Shown here one piece after another: positions 1 to 10,868 of a stretch of 64,000 nucleotides of DNA (positions are counted from its first letter, which is position 1; the number at the start of each line of letters is the position of its first letter). The notes under the pieces are model-generated. The model saw only the letters and a program-made list of their open reading frames with translations, was not told where the DNA came from and ran no database searches. The position numbers and the translations under genes are program-made. Location of the stretch: positions 52,914,856-52,978,855 of the forward strand of contig OZ024874.1 in NCBI GenBank assembly GCA_964017185.1, in the 5' to 3' direction. This DNA comes from Rugalucina vietnamica (Eukaryota; Mollusca; Bivalvia; Lucinida; Lucinidae).

Positions 1-98
1 GTACCCAGCATTGCACATAGCGATTGATGTTCCGGCATAAACGGTGTCATCGTATCCCGGTTCTAACTGACCATTGGGGATATCAGGAGTTCCACAGT
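1..98 (-). CDS. G1 exon: CCP domain, cut by window edge
   Basis: First 33 codons of a CCP exon starting D-C-G-T-P-D-I-P-N-G in phase 1 after an AG complementary to 99-100. The second Cys (AMCNAGY) is reached before the window edge. The rest of the domain lies outside. Confidence 0.9.
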
Positions 99-3000
99 CT
101 GTAATCAGATATGCATATAAAACCAACAAAAACAAGATATGAAGGACCAGAATATACTATCGACACCATGTAAAGTGAACGATGAAAGTTGACGAGGAAT
201 GTACTGCATATAACAGACAAATATGTATCATTAAAAGAAGAGCAAATGAGAAAATGGTTATACGGTGAGTATATGAGAGAAACTGCTTCTAACATTCTAT
301 CTATCTCTATATATTGCCATACGCCCTCGCGGACATTCTAGGCAGGGTAAACATAAATGTGCATGTATTTGTGAAAAGGTACAAGTAGGCAATGATCAGA
401 AAATGGCGCAATCACAAAGAAATTTCCACTCCACAAACCGAGGGGTGGGAAAAAACTAAAATGACACTTAGGTACTTATACCAAGAAAACATATCGTAAG
501 CCGAGTGAGCAGATATTTCCCAATAGGCAGCCACTCTGTTACCCGAACTTAATTAAAATATGAAAACGTACATAAGGCTTAAACAGCACAAAAATTCGAC
601 TCCAAAGCACAAAACAATTAGAACCACAACAGAAGTATCGCCTTGGAACAAAGCTTGCATTATATTTGCGAAGGGTAGGAATAATAGCTCGCCAAATATG
701 TGTTTGTTATATTCGCACAATTTACCTCATCAAAATGTCCGAATTTTATTTCAAAACTTACCAATTGGTGCACATGATGGCAACGGCATCCGCCAATTCC
801 CATTTGTCTCACAAAAAGCGTCCCCTCCACCTACATACCCCGTGTTGCAGACGACATTTGCAAGTTCGCCGTAAAGTGTGGAACCGGTCATGACGCCATT
901 GGTGATGGTTTCTGTCCCACAGTCTGAATATTTCAGGACATTATATTTAACATGACGCCATTACTCAAACCAAAATTAATGGTTTTGATTTTGATGAAAA
1001 AAACATCAGTAAATGATAAATAAAAATAACAAGCAAATGTGGAAAAGATGAAAAACGCATCTTTGAAAAATAACTAAATTTAAATAACTGAGCAATAGTA
1101 ATTTTCAAAGTATACATAAGTATATATATGGATGAATAATTATTAAACACAATGTAAAATTGGATGGATAATTAATGCAAACATGCATTGCCTAAACTAG
1201 TGTTAACTAGTGTTAAGACCAGGGTCCAAACTTACATTCCTCAAAGTTAAGATCAGTAGGGGTGAGTTGAGTAACATTAAATGACATAAATGTTATTTAC
1301 ATTTCATAATTTTGATATAAAATTCGTCCTTAAATTTAAGGACGCGTTTAAGTTCGAGTGCCAGTATATTTATTTGACTACTTTTCAACATTGGCTTACA
1401 TGTTGGCTGCTGTCACGCCCAGTTGAAAACAGTATGTCTGAATGAATCTTCATAATTCATTATACTTATTTTCACTTTTCATTAATTTGATTTTTCTCGA
1501 GTTGGTTATTCATGACAAGTGTCTTTCATAGTTGTATAAGTTTCTGATAATTTCTAACCTCTTGGATCACAACTAACGTTTATCTCCCAGCTACCATCCG
1601 CCTGACAAGTTAGAGCTGGGCCACCTCCGATATAACCCGTTACACAACTAATAAACGGCGATCCTCCGTAATCTGTGTCCCCTAAACTCACCCCATTGTC
1701 GACATTTGGATTGCCGCAATCTGAAAACGATTTGTAAAAGCCAGACTAGACGATACGACCTTTGCTGTATCTAGCATGAAATATACGAATATATCAAGAT
1801 ATACCGTGTAGTCCATGTTGTATGCAACTTTTTCAAGCTTTATCAACCAATTTTTAAGATAGAACATGTCCTATTCCATCCACCTTGCTAGATGCAACTT
1901 TTGCGTTTTCCCAATGGCTCACTGATTTGTAGCCAATAAAATTCCAGGGTCTAGGAGCATACATTCAGACAGAAGCAGGACTGGAGCAGACACAAAGGTC
2001 TTAATCAGGCATGTATGCACTGTGCAGCTGATCTGTGTTTTTGCTTTCACAAACGGTTTTTATTTTTATTTATGATGCGGCACACAATCATAATGGTCAT
2101 GTTAATTTCATGGTAGGAAATTATTTGTTTCCTGTTCACTGGGTGCTTCCTTCGTCCCGATATAAAAAGGTTTTGTTTGACTTTTACTATAGGTCCCGCT
2201 AGGATTTTGTTTTGTTTGATTCCGGTATAAAAATTTTTTTTTTTCTACAATAATTCCTAGAATTTGGTCAAAGATTTGATTTGATTCTTATTTATGACGT
2301 CATTGAAAGAATTTCAAATCATAATATGGTGCTATGAATGCAATTTTATAGTAAGATTCCTTTTGATTCGTTAAAAAGTGAAGTAAATTAAGCAATTTAT
2401 GTTATTATCGACTCTGTTTTGTTGAGTTTTACTGTGTTAAAGAAGTAGAACAAAATCCGTTACCAAAAAGTCAAACAAAACCTTTTTATATCGGGACCAA
2501 GGAAGCACCCAGTGCTGTTGGGAACAGCAAAAGCAAAGGCAATTTTGTGCACCTGTGCAGTCTAATTATTACTTTTCTTTCATTACATTGACTTTGTTGG
2601 GTTTATGGGTTTATGATAAGTGCAAGTTTGATCATGCTATACCGTGTAGTTGATGAAGCATAAGTTAGATACAACTAGTTGCATCGTGTTGCTCATCTCT
2701 AATTATTTAAAATTAGGTAGGTTTTGATCTTAGACGGTTCAAACGTCAGACGCGTAGTAGCACGTCAAATGTGAAAGTGGAATAACGTTGTGCCACAGTA
2801 GTACATATATCTTAATTGCAAATTTAACATTGTACAATTTTCACATTGTGAATTATTGATACGAGGGTCACCCAATAAGTTCTGACAATGGTCTCATATC
2901 TCTTTAACGATGTATAAAATGAGAATAAGTTTGCTTATTAATGGTAGCCAAGGATGATACCTACCAGTGTGTGAAATATGAAATCTGTATATAACAATCT

Positions 3001-4711
3001 GACCTGATGTTGTAATCCTTGCATGTAACACTCTGAGAGCTCATGGTCGGCAAAAATTGCGATTTTTATTTTACTGGGAAAGCAAATTCTTCACTGTTGT
3101 TCTTTGATTAGTCATATTAGTGCTGTGTGTGTTTTTTTCTGAATACCCAACTGCTCCACGAAAGCAGCTATTGCAATAATGTTGACTTTGTTGCTTTCGG
3201 TATGCACTGTTGCTAGGCAACAAAAGAAAATTGATAAGTTGCCTCGCCGTCGTTGTCATTGTATATTTTGAACACTTCCGTAAGCTGTACCAAACAACTA
3301 TTGGACACACGAATGTATACATGCTTTGATAAAGCTGCTGTAAGGTCTTCTTAACACAAGTAATCATAATGGGTGGCGTTATGTTGTACAATGGCTTTCG
3401 CAAGATACAATAATCAGCTTTATCAGACCTGTGAAAATGCGCATGTAGTCAATCTTCATCTAGTATGCTTCTTGCGAGATACACTAACTCACTTAACTAT
3501 TGGTAAATATCCAGGAAGTGCTCACTCCGTCCCGACATAACTGGAAAACTATTTAATGAAATTTTAGCCACAAAAGAAACTACAAGTACGAACCACGCCA
3601 CGCATATCATTTGAGTTTGTGCGTGAGAAAACCAACAATTTGGGGTCCGACCAGGTCTGACACACTTGAACCGGTCTGTACTGTCACAGAAGAACGCTAG
3701 AAGCTTGAAACTTTGAATATAAGCAGCAGAGGAATGGTACTATCCGTGAAGCGAAAACAAAGGCGCTGATTAGCTTCGCAGTTACTGCGAAGCTGATCTG
3801 CGCCTGTGTTTTCGCCTATGCAGATTGTAGGTTTTCGCATGCGGCGGCTCATTTATGCTAAAGATCGCGGAGTTTCGCAGCCACGCCGTAGCAAAAATCG
3901 TGATTCATACCTCTAGCATTGCAGGCAGGTAGATTTGTCCACCAGGCGGCTGATCCACAAGTGGCTCGTCCCCCACCTGTATAACCTTCATTACACGTAA
4001 CTACTGCATTTCCTTGGTAGAAAGTTTCTCCCTCTAAAAACCCGTTCTGGATGTTGTTTGGTTGGCCACAATCTTAAATGAAAAAGAAAAGAAAAGAGAA
4101 CACAGTAAATGAGCCGCCGAATGAGAAAGCCAACAATTTGCATATGCGAAAACAAAGACGCAGACCAGCTTCGCGGTAACCGCGAAGCTGATCAGCGCCT
4201 TTGCTTTCGTGACATGGATAGTACAATTCCTCTACATTCTAATTCTGTGACTGTACAGACCGGTTTGTGTCGAACCTGGTCGGAACCCAAATAGTTGGTG
4301 AAAACGACTGGCGCTCATAATCCTGTCTTAAGTCTGTCTCCTTTGGCCAAGATAACTTTGAATTAGCTTTGGATTATTTAAAATGCATGACTGTGGCTTC
4401 TCAACATCGCCATGGATTCTATAAATTGTACAGCCCAACAGAAGGTCAAATGCACACTTTCTTGTGTGGCTTATCCGACACATGCTGATCTAAGTTAAAC
4501 AAAAGCTGGAAAATGTAAGTTTTTGATTAATTTGAATCGTTGTCTATACCTTTAGGGCCGCATGTAGGTAGGACGGTCCAGACCCCTCCAGAACAAACAG
4601 CTGTTGGATCACCGCCATGCACATATCCGGTATTACATATAACAGCGGCTGCCCCGCCCTCGGTCACGTCTCCAACATGGATTCCATTGGGTATGGTCGG
4701 TCTTGTACAAT
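1..4711 (-). CDS. G1: CCP/sushi-repeat protein gene, partial (5 exons seen)
   Basis: Spliced gene on the minus strand. Reading order of exons: 4711-4550, 4072-3911, 1720-1559, 923-762, 98-1 (runs off the window). Each complete exon is exactly 162 nt, starts after AG in phase 1 with Asp-Cys (split GAY codon), carries four Cys plus the CCP Trp, and ends one base into a codon before GT. The domains are of a short CCP type with a GY-x-GGG or similar core. No signal peptide, transmembrane segment or first exon was found between 4712 and 13770, so the 5' end is unknown; the 3' end lies outside the window. It is head to head with G2. A secreted or membrane recognition protein is inferred from the domains; complement-type function is not shown. 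Confidence 0.85.
375..652 (-). mobile_element. Penelope-like element 3'-end fragment
   Basis: Shares the terminal sequence GGTACAAGTAGGCAATGATC and about 280 bp of following sequence with 44316-44604, 48453-48740 and 63179-63450. Only the copy at 48453-49903 retains coding sequence, which shows that this is the 3' end of that element, in minus orientation. Truncated at the 5' side near 652. Lies in a G1 intron. Confidence 0.7.
762..923 (-). CDS. G1 exon: CCP domain (DCGTETITNGVM...)
   Basis: Phase 1-1, 54 codons. Core GYVGGG, four Cys, Trp in NGNWRMPLPSCAPI. Donor GTAAGT is a strong consensus site. A Penelope-like 3' fragment (375-652) lies about 110 nt downstream in the intron. Confidence 0.92.
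1559..1720 (-). CDS. G1 exon: CCP domain (DCGNPNVDNGVS...)
   Basis: Phase 1-1, 54 codons. Core GYIGGG, four Cys, Trp in GSWEINVSCDPR, which also contains an N-V-S glycosylation sequon next to the last Cys. Donor reads GTTAGA, a weaker but acceptable site. Confidence 0.9.
2137..2514. mobile_element. 378-bp MITE with 49-bp terminal inverted repeats
   Basis: The left end CACTGGGTGCTTCCTT (2137-2185) is inverted at 2466-2514 over 49 bp with one clear mismatch. Both ends are flanked by CTGTT (2132-2136 and 2515-2519), a 5-bp target-site duplication. No coding capacity. Lies in a G1 intron. The superfamily is not assigned. Confidence 0.85.
3612..3852 (-). mobile_element. Hairpin MITE family A, copy A1
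   Basis: About 240 bp with TIRs of the form TGAGCC(K)GYRTGAGAAAACC and a central palindrome (arms TTCGCAGT / ACTGCGAA). I call plus the orientation in which GCGAAAACAAAGRCGCAG precedes the palindrome; this copy is minus. Non-coding; short open frames in the family are fortuitous. Confidence 0.88.
3911..4072 (-). CDS. G1 exon: CCP domain (DCGQPNNIQNG...)
   Basis: Phase 1-1, 54 codons, core GYTGGG, four Cys, WW in SAAWWTNLPAC. The exon is bracketed by two hairpin MITEs in opposite orientation: one 36 nt beyond its acceptor side (4109-4319, plus) and one 58 nt beyond its donor side (3612-3852, minus). Confidence 0.9.
4109..4319 (+). mobile_element. Hairpin MITE family A, copy A2
   Basis: Plus-orientation copy with the GCGGTAACCGC palindrome centre at about 4174. 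Slightly shortened: the stretch between the palindrome and the 3' TIR lacks some 30 bp relative to other copies. It starts 36 nt from a G1 CCP exon and faces copy A1 across it. Confidence 0.87.
4550..4711 (-). CDS. G1 exon: CCP domain (DCTRPTIPNG...)
   Basis: Phase 1-1 exon of 54 codons. Begins D-C-T-R-P rather than the usual D-C-G. Four Cys (first at residue 2; then VIC, AVC, PTC), core GYVHGG, Trp in GGVWTVLPTC. Acceptor AG is complementary to 4712-4713, donor GT to 4548-4549. This is the most upstream G1 exon that I can identify. Confidence 0.88.
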
Positions 4712-4781
4712 CTTAAACATTAATAACGCTGCATTTTATCGACAAAGACAAAAAATACGTCCACAAATGAATATTACAATT

Positions 4782-6201
4782 TATGCCTAGGTCACACTAA
4801 CACTTACGGTCGCTGCGGACGCTGCGGATAGGGCTTCCGTATTTGTCCGTCCTGTCCGTAACGATTCGTATCATATCCGTAAAAGCCCGTATCTGTACGT
4901 GCATTATTTACAGGGCACGGAAGATCCGCAGCCAAGCTTTGATAATTGTCAAAAATCAGGCACGGATGAAAAATCCGTAATTGTCCGTATCTAATCGGTA
5001 TCAAGAACCGTATCTATTCAGTAACTAAACGTATCTTGTCGTAAGCATTTGTTGCGGATCGATACTGTTTCATATGTGCTATTTTGTTCGGTTACGGTCT
5101 TTGTCGGCGTACAGTTATGTGAGCTTACTCACTGAATCGCCCGTGCGTCCAATGCTCACAAATATGCACGTGCTTTCAATGCATTCCTTTAGCCAGTATG
5201 AAAAATATGGATTCCTCAAAAGAAGACTTTGCATTGCTTTTACTAGCTGAGAAGCAGGCTGCAATATCTAAGAAAAATTGAAGAACCAACAAAGGAACAA
5301 GCAAACACACAAATGTTACTCAAATTATACTATAATGAGAAGTTATTTCCGTTGTTTTACGACTATCACTCGATTGATCAATCACTCGATCGATCCGTCA
5401 AGATTAAATCAATCGATCGATCGCAATCGATCAATCACTCGCTAGATCGATCGCAAGAACGATCACTCAATCGATCTATCACCCAATCGGTCTTGATCGA
5501 TCACTCGAAGTTTCGATCAGTTAATCACTCGATCAATTGACACTCGATCAATCAATTGATCGATCATCGATCAATCAGTTTATCGATCGACCGAGACATC
5601 GATCGCGATCGAGCAATCAATCGATCGATCAATTGATCAAGCAATCAATCTATCAAAGCATATTATGTTCTATAATTTCTTCACATGCAGATACGGATGT
5701 TTCGTCCGTATCGAAATTTTGACTTTTTTCAAAATTTGGGCGCGGATTCTACGGACCCTGCGGATAAAACACGTACAGATACGGTCATATACGCATACGA
5801 TGCGAATCGTTACGGATATAACGGATAGATACGTATGACTTGTCCGTAGCGTCCGTCGCATCCGTATGTGCTAGTGTGACTGTACTTTGATAATAAACAG
5901 CGGTTACTTACATCACATTGCAGCGTTTTATACGCAAGAGAGCGCAACAAATGCGTATCTGAAGGTGCATGTCCGTGTCTAAACGTAACAGATGGTATCG
6001 AAAGGTATGTAGACAAGTTACTTTCCGTATTTATCCGAATATATCCGTAACTATACCGTATGAATTCGTATTTAAAGGTAACTATAATTACGTAAATTCA
6101 TTAAGAACAGTTAGCCCCGCCCACTAGTTCCTGCGGATTGCTACGTTTAGTATCCGCAACTATCCGCAGCGTACGTAATTGCTAGTGTGACCTAGGCATA
6201 A
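4782..6201. mobile_element. 1.4-kb TIR element filled with TCCGTA-type motifs
   Basis: The ends TGCCTAGGTCACACTA and its inverse face each other (4782-4800, 6182-6201), with TTA / TAA outside. Both subterminal regions are dense in short CG motifs (TCCGTA, CCGTAT, TACGGA): the left ~400 bp in one polarity, the right ~550 bp in the other. The middle is a GATC/ATCG-rich array (5366-5660). I see no transposase coding, so it looks non-autonomous. The terminus GCCTAGGTYACA is shared with the element at 60103-63034. Confidence 0.8.
5366..5660. repeat. GATC / CGATCAAT low-complexity array
   Basis: About 295 bp made of permutations of CGATCGAT, CAATCACT and GATCAATC. It encodes Ser/Asp/Arg-rich open frames on both strands that are by-products of the repeat. 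It forms the core of the surrounding TIR element. Confidence 0.9.
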
Positions 6202-6784
6202 CACGTACAACGTCCAAAAATGTTTGAATTGATGCTTTACGCCCCAGTCAACAGCAATGGTCATGTCGGGACGTTGCCTCCATTTTATGGGACTTTTACC
6301 CAACATTAGGGTGTCATGACACCCAAAATGTGCTTCATAAATATAACCACCTAACTAAGCCAATAAGGTTTATATGTATGGGTGGTTTGACTGAACCACT
6401 TATCTGGGCAGGCTCAGACATGAGCGGTTAACCAGTAATCAGATGGTCTGTCAGTAGATATGGGACATTGAAACATTATCTAGAAAATTCATCACTTCTG
6501 TGTCAGAAGTGTGAATCATCTTTCCGTCTGTCCGTCATTACAAGGTTCCGTGATTCCGTGAACATTTCGTTTCTGCTTTAATTTACAGAATCGGACAAAT
6601 TGTATATGCACATCAATTAATATCCTGGGAATGAATGAACAAAATCTGACCAAACTTTGTATGCACATCTATGTACGTACATTGATTAGATCTAGGTTGG
6701 TGCTGTTACCCGTCATTTTTCATAAAATTTTGACGGAGTTACGACCCTTGTATATATCCCCTTCAATGACAATTTAACAGTTTA

Positions 6785-7551
6785 CTGTATACGCGACCTA
6801 AGATGACCTTGCTGTTAAATAGGTCAAGGTCATCACAGGGCCATTGTTTGTGTACACTTTGTAGTAATTTATGTACAGTTTGTAGTATTCTAGACCCCGA
6901 TGCTACATACCATGTTTTGTTGAAATCAGTCTACCGGTTCCAGAAAAGAAAATTTTATAGGGATTTTTCCATATATGGGCATGGTGGCCATCGCTGTCAT
7001 GTGACCTGGATTATTTATGTACATATTGGTTCCCCCTTCACATACATACATGCTTTATGCTTTACAGACAAGCCCCTGGGGTCCATTTTTTTATTTTAGA
7101 TTTTTTCATAAATCTTCAGTCCATTTGCCCATTTCCTTCAATTTTATTTTCTTCATTCAAATGCATGTGTGACCTATGTTGACCTTGCCGTAAAATAGGT
7201 CAAGGTCATCCCAAGGTCATGATTTATATAAACTTGTAGAGCTCATCTCCCTGAAGTTTCATGTCAAGTTTGAAAACCATAGGCATTCTGGTTCTAGAGA
7301 AGAAGATTTTTAAAACGTTTTTGCTATTTATAGCCATGACGACCATCTTTGTCATGTGACCTGGACCGATATAATATAAACTTTCGTTCCCCTTCCTAAG
7401 GATGCTCTACATGAAGTTTGATTTTGATTCGTTAAGCGGTTTCAGAGGGGAAGATCTCTGAAATTGTGGACGACGGACGGATGGACGGACGCTAGAGCAT
7501 GTGTGTGTGACACCGGAGTTCACGTTATGAGTCCTCGGCTCAGGTGAGCTA
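6785..7551 (+). repeat. Bivalve-type dispersed repeat (GACCTTG units)
   Basis: Two diverged units (about 6790-7080 and 7166-7480), each with TGACCTTGC..AAATAGGTCAAGGTCATC, then GGCCATC..GTCATGTGACCTGGA. They run into GGACGACGGACGGA and end with GGCTCAGGTGAGCT at 7538-7550. The same order is seen at 47574-50468. Interspersed non-coding repeat; the left boundary is not certain. 6202-6784 upstream holds degraded repeat sequence (a SINE-like CCAGTCAAC..GTCGGGACG segment near 6244) and nothing else that I recognise. Confidence 0.75.
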
Positions 7552-8226
7552 AAAAGTAATATTTTCAATGAAATAATAAGGATTTTTTTCTCATGTTATT
7601 GATGACAACCGAAGTTCACTGTAGAAGTTTGGATTATTTCTGAAGTTATCATATACTTGACGTCATTTAACGAAAACACAAAATGTGGGTATTCATTTTC
7701 TTATTTAGAACGTAAGGGAAAGTTTGGTACCTAAACTATTTGTGTTGTCATCCAGATGATCCAGATGATGTTTTTCCGCCTAAAAAAAATTAAAAGAAAA
7801 TTTGCTTTTATTTCGGTGTATACCTAATTAGACGGAATATTTCCATCGATATTCCGTTAGACCTCTCCATGTCATGGAAGTGGAACGAGGTACCAAAGTG
7901 GAGCGGAGTGATAGTTAGCCAGCTGATCTAATAACTTAATATATTTCTTCTTGTATGTTGTCAACATCGAAATTTTAACGAGTGCGCACTCGTGAAATTC
8001 AAATGCTGGCAGTACGCTTGATAACATATTTTCTCATTAAAGAAGTAAATATTTTCCATATGAATTTAAATATATTTGATATACTAACCCTGGGTGTAGA
8101 CTTTCTCGACCAAAAACAGTCCCAAAAGATGAAAAATTGTTATTTTACCCATTTTTGCTTTTAAGTTTTGTGGTTTTTCAAGACTCTGAAAATAATGATG
8201 TTCAGAGACAGTTGTGAATGCAATAA

Positions 8227-8463
8227 ATGAGCCGCCTCGTGGGAAAACCAACAATGTGGTTTCCGACCAGGTCTGACACAAACCGAGCTGTACAGGCACA
8301 GAAGATGGCTGGAGACGGGAAATTTTGGATTTAGACAGAAGAGGAATTGTACTATCTATGTAGCGAAAACAAAGGCGCTGATCAGCTTCGCAGTTACTGC
8401 GAAGCTGATCTGCGCCTTTGTTTTCGCCTATGCAGATTGTTGGTTTTCCCACGGGGTGGCTCA
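8227..8463 (-). mobile_element. Hairpin MITE family A, copy A3
   Basis: Full-length minus copy, ATGAGCCGCC to GGCTCA, with the palindrome arms TTCGCAGT / ACTGCGAA. Non-coding. Confidence 0.9.
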
Positions 8464-8682
8464 AATTTTAGTTTGGTTTATGTGACTATTGATCTCCATT
8501 GAAGTTGATTGTTGTACAAAACATTGTGTAATAATTACATTATTTCCTAACAATTTATCTAATATGTCCATTGAAAACGCACCATTTGTTAGTTTTGCTT
8601 ATTTTTGGGAAATCAAATTTATGGTAAATACTTTTGTTGTCTCCGGGAAATACATTATTTCCAACCATTCCAAATAAACCAT

Positions 8683-8709
8683 TACTTACTTACTTACTTA
8701 CTTACTTAC
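8683..8709. repeat. (ACTT)n microsatellite
   Basis: Tetranucleotide run following AAATAAACC; a second one at 14431-14448 also follows an AATAAA-like stretch. In both cases it may be the tail of a retroposon 3' end; that origin is an inference. Confidence 0.85.
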
Positions 8710-9253
8710 ATTATTTCCACGCCTACTCCGCTGTCGTCAGTACACGACGTTACGTAAGCCTACAAATTACATTTTTCAGTTTTACGTAAATTAATTATGT
8801 TCTAGGAATTTCAAAAACGTGTTTTCGATCTGCGAGTACGGCCACTGTCATTACGCGCTGACCTCCAAACATTGATATTTAAACAATACTGAAATGCCAA
8901 TAAAAAATCGACGATTTTTACACTTTTGTAGATGGTGCGTTTTCATTGGACATAGTCAATCTTTCTTCCAATTTTCGACCTTTTGGTCTTTCTCAAGAAA
9001 CAATACAATCTTCCTGTTATTTACAGCATTATGTAACAAGCATGTTTAGAACGTTTATATGGCTCAATGTGAATGGAATAGAATAGAAAAGAAAAGAATA
9101 CTATTATTTCAACCAGTGCAGGGTCATTTTTGGCATATATAATAATTGTCGTGATACATTGTGAATAACGACAAAACAATATGACACAATGAAAAAACAA
9201 AATATCATTAATGCGGAAACTATTGGCGATATATCCATTCATATTCAACAATA

Positions 9254-9500
9254 TATGAGCCGCCTAATGGGAAAACCAACGATTTGCATTTGCGAAAACA
9301 AAGACGCAGATCAGCTGATCAGCTTCGCGGTAACCGCGAAGCTGATCAGCGCCTTTGTTTCGCTACACGGACAGTACACTTCCTCTTCTTCTTAAATCCG
9401 AAATTTCAAGCTTGTATTCTGCTTATGTGACTGTACAGCCTGATTTGTGTCGGACCTGTTCGGAAACCACATTGTTGGTTTTCCCATGAGGCGGCTCATA
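9254..9500 (+). mobile_element. Hairpin MITE family A, copy A4
   Basis: Full-length plus copy, TATGAGCCGCC to GGCGGCTCATA. The arm sequence GATCAGCT is duplicated just before the palindrome, so the left arm is 8 bp longer than usual. Its TTCTTCTTAAATCCGAAA segment is a useful reference for the interrupted copy A7. Confidence 0.92.
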
Positions 9501-9522
9501 TGTACTTAATTATCTACCTCTA

Positions 9523-9600
9523 TGCGAGCGGCATCATGAAATAACCAACAATCTAGGCAGTTTCCGACCAGGTCAGACACAAATCGGCCTGTATTATCAA
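9523..9600 (-). mobile_element. Hairpin MITE family A, fragment A5
   Basis: About 75 bp of the right part of the family in minus orientation (GAGCGGCATCATGAAATAACC to CGGCCTGTA), directly downstream of copy A4. The rest is missing. Confidence 0.7.
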
Positions 9601-9689
9601 CTACTTATGTGTTAATACTGAGTAAATTGTCTTCCACATGCCTGTTTGTGTATACCAGAACATCCAGGTATAATTCGGCAAATAGGTTA

Positions 9690-9757
9690 CTGTTAAAAGT
9701 TAAAAGTAGGCAACGATCAGGAAATGACACAATCAGAAAGAAATTCCCCTCCAAAGG
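9690..9757 (-). mobile_element. Penelope-like 3' fragment (short)
   Basis: Diverged match to the terminal ~65 bp of the Penelope-like family (AAAAGTAGGCAACGATCAGG onward). It is preceded at 9667-9688 by a fragment resembling the GGTATAATTCGGCAAATAGG end of the MITE at 29911-30252. Confidence 0.55.
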
Positions 9758-9830
9758 CAGATATTGTTAAATTATTATTATTATTGTGATTCAAAATTTT
9801 GTTTTCAACATTCGAGTGATAAATCCTTAA

Positions 9831-9884
9831 AAGGTTGCATAGTGGTAGAGCATCTGATTCCGAATTGAGAGGTCATGAGTAGTC
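9831..9884 (+). repeat. SINE head fragment (tRNA-like A-box region)
   Basis: GTTGCATAGTGGTAGAGCATCTGATTCCG followed by GAGAGGTCATGAGT resembles the tRNA-derived head of the SINE at 17299-17502. No acceptor stem or complete cloverleaf, so it is not called as a tRNA gene. Confidence 0.5.
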
Positions 9885-10027
9885 ATGGGCGGCGTTATAG
9901 CGCCTTTTTCTGAAAACTTATAGCGCCTGTTTATAGCACAGTTTCTAATAAGCACAGCGAGAGAAACGGCGATATATTAATGGCGCTTTATTTTCAGAAA
10001 AAGTGGCCATACCGCGCACCCTGGGTG

Positions 10028-10200
10028 TGGCAGATGTGCAGATATGTATATGTGTAGATGTGCAGAGGTGTAGATGTGCAGAAGTGCAAATTGGTAGATG
10101 TGCATATGTGTAGATGTGCATATGTGTAGATGTGCATATGTGTAGATGTGCAGACGGGTAGATGTGCAGAAGTGGATATGTGTAGATGTGCAGAAGTGAA
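10028..10200. repeat. 16-bp minisatellite
   Basis: Roughly ten imperfect copies of TAGATGTGCATATGTG, with CAGAAGTG variants. On the minus strand all frames yield His/Thr/Cys-rich open frames, which are artefacts of the repeat. It sits just after an inverted TTTTTCTGAAAA / TTTTCAGAAAAA pair (about 9900 and 9993). Confidence 0.9.
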
Positions 10201-10279
10201 GTCCATTTCTACTAACATAAAGCACAACGTCTTACTGATACCAAAGTTCGACGAAACTGATTTTTGAAATGAAATAAAC

Positions 10280-10560
10280 AGCTGCCGAAGTATCTAGGGT
10301 CCGAAGTAACTAGGGTCCGAAGTGACTATGGTATTTTTCTAAAGTGGCTGGAGCCGATTTGACTAGGGTCCGATTTGTCAAGGTGCCGAATTCGTAGTGG
10401 TGCCGAAGTGTCCGATTACCTCGCTCGCGATGGTGCTGCCGAAGGCTTAGAAAATCTCCTGATGGCCATACGATGGGTAAAGATGCACTCACGAATGGTC
10501 CGATGTCTTCACGATCTGTGCCGATCTTGAAAATTTTCATAATCGAGTGTCCATCGTGTG
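10280..10560. repeat. GGTCCGA / GTGCCGA-rich stretch
   Basis: Irregular repeats of GGGTCCGAAGT, GTGCCGAA and GATGGTGC variants over about 280 bp. No open frame of note. It resembles the CG-motif arrays of the TIR elements in this window, but no matching terminal repeats were found. Confidence 0.5.
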
Positions 10561-10596
10561 TCATAATCGGCTAGGTGTGACCTGGTGACGCCTACA

Positions 10597-10712
10597 TAAA
10601 TCCGAAATTGGGTTCAAGCATCTAGACCTCTTCTGTAGCTACACAGACCGGTTTGTGTCAGACATGGTCGGAAACACGAAGACCGGTTTTCTTGCGTCGC
10701 AGCTCATATACA
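10597..10712 (+). mobile_element. Hairpin MITE family A, fragment A6
   Basis: The 3' ~115 bp of the family in plus orientation (TCTAGACCTCTTCTGTAGCTA to CGTCGCAGCTCATA). The palindrome half is missing. Confidence 0.7.
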
Positions 10713-10868
10713 AAGAAGATAACTGGCCCAAGGAGTCAGAAGAACAAACAGACAGTCAGATTTATCATCAAGGACGCTACTTGATGTGAGTCTCTGTTAT
10801 TGGTGAAAAAGTGATCAGAGAACACTAATTATTAGAATAATTATATACTTATGTTAGAATACTTGATG

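Noticed and set aside
5313-5722. Ser/Asp/Arg-rich open frames
   Set aside because: Translation of the GATC low-complexity array in all frames.
8084-8464. 126-codon minus-strand open frame (and similar ones at 4109, 15452, 40884, 54949)
   Set aside because: They are translations of hairpin MITE family A; the same peptide pattern recurs wherever the MITE lies, in both orientations.
9831-9884. tRNA gene
   Set aside because: Only a D-arm-like and anticodon-like stretch; no acceptor stem pairing or T-arm, so a SINE fragment fits better.
9977-10227. Two overlapping His/Thr/Cys-rich minus-strand open frames
   Set aside because: Generated by the 16-bp minisatellite; adjacent frames give the same residues.
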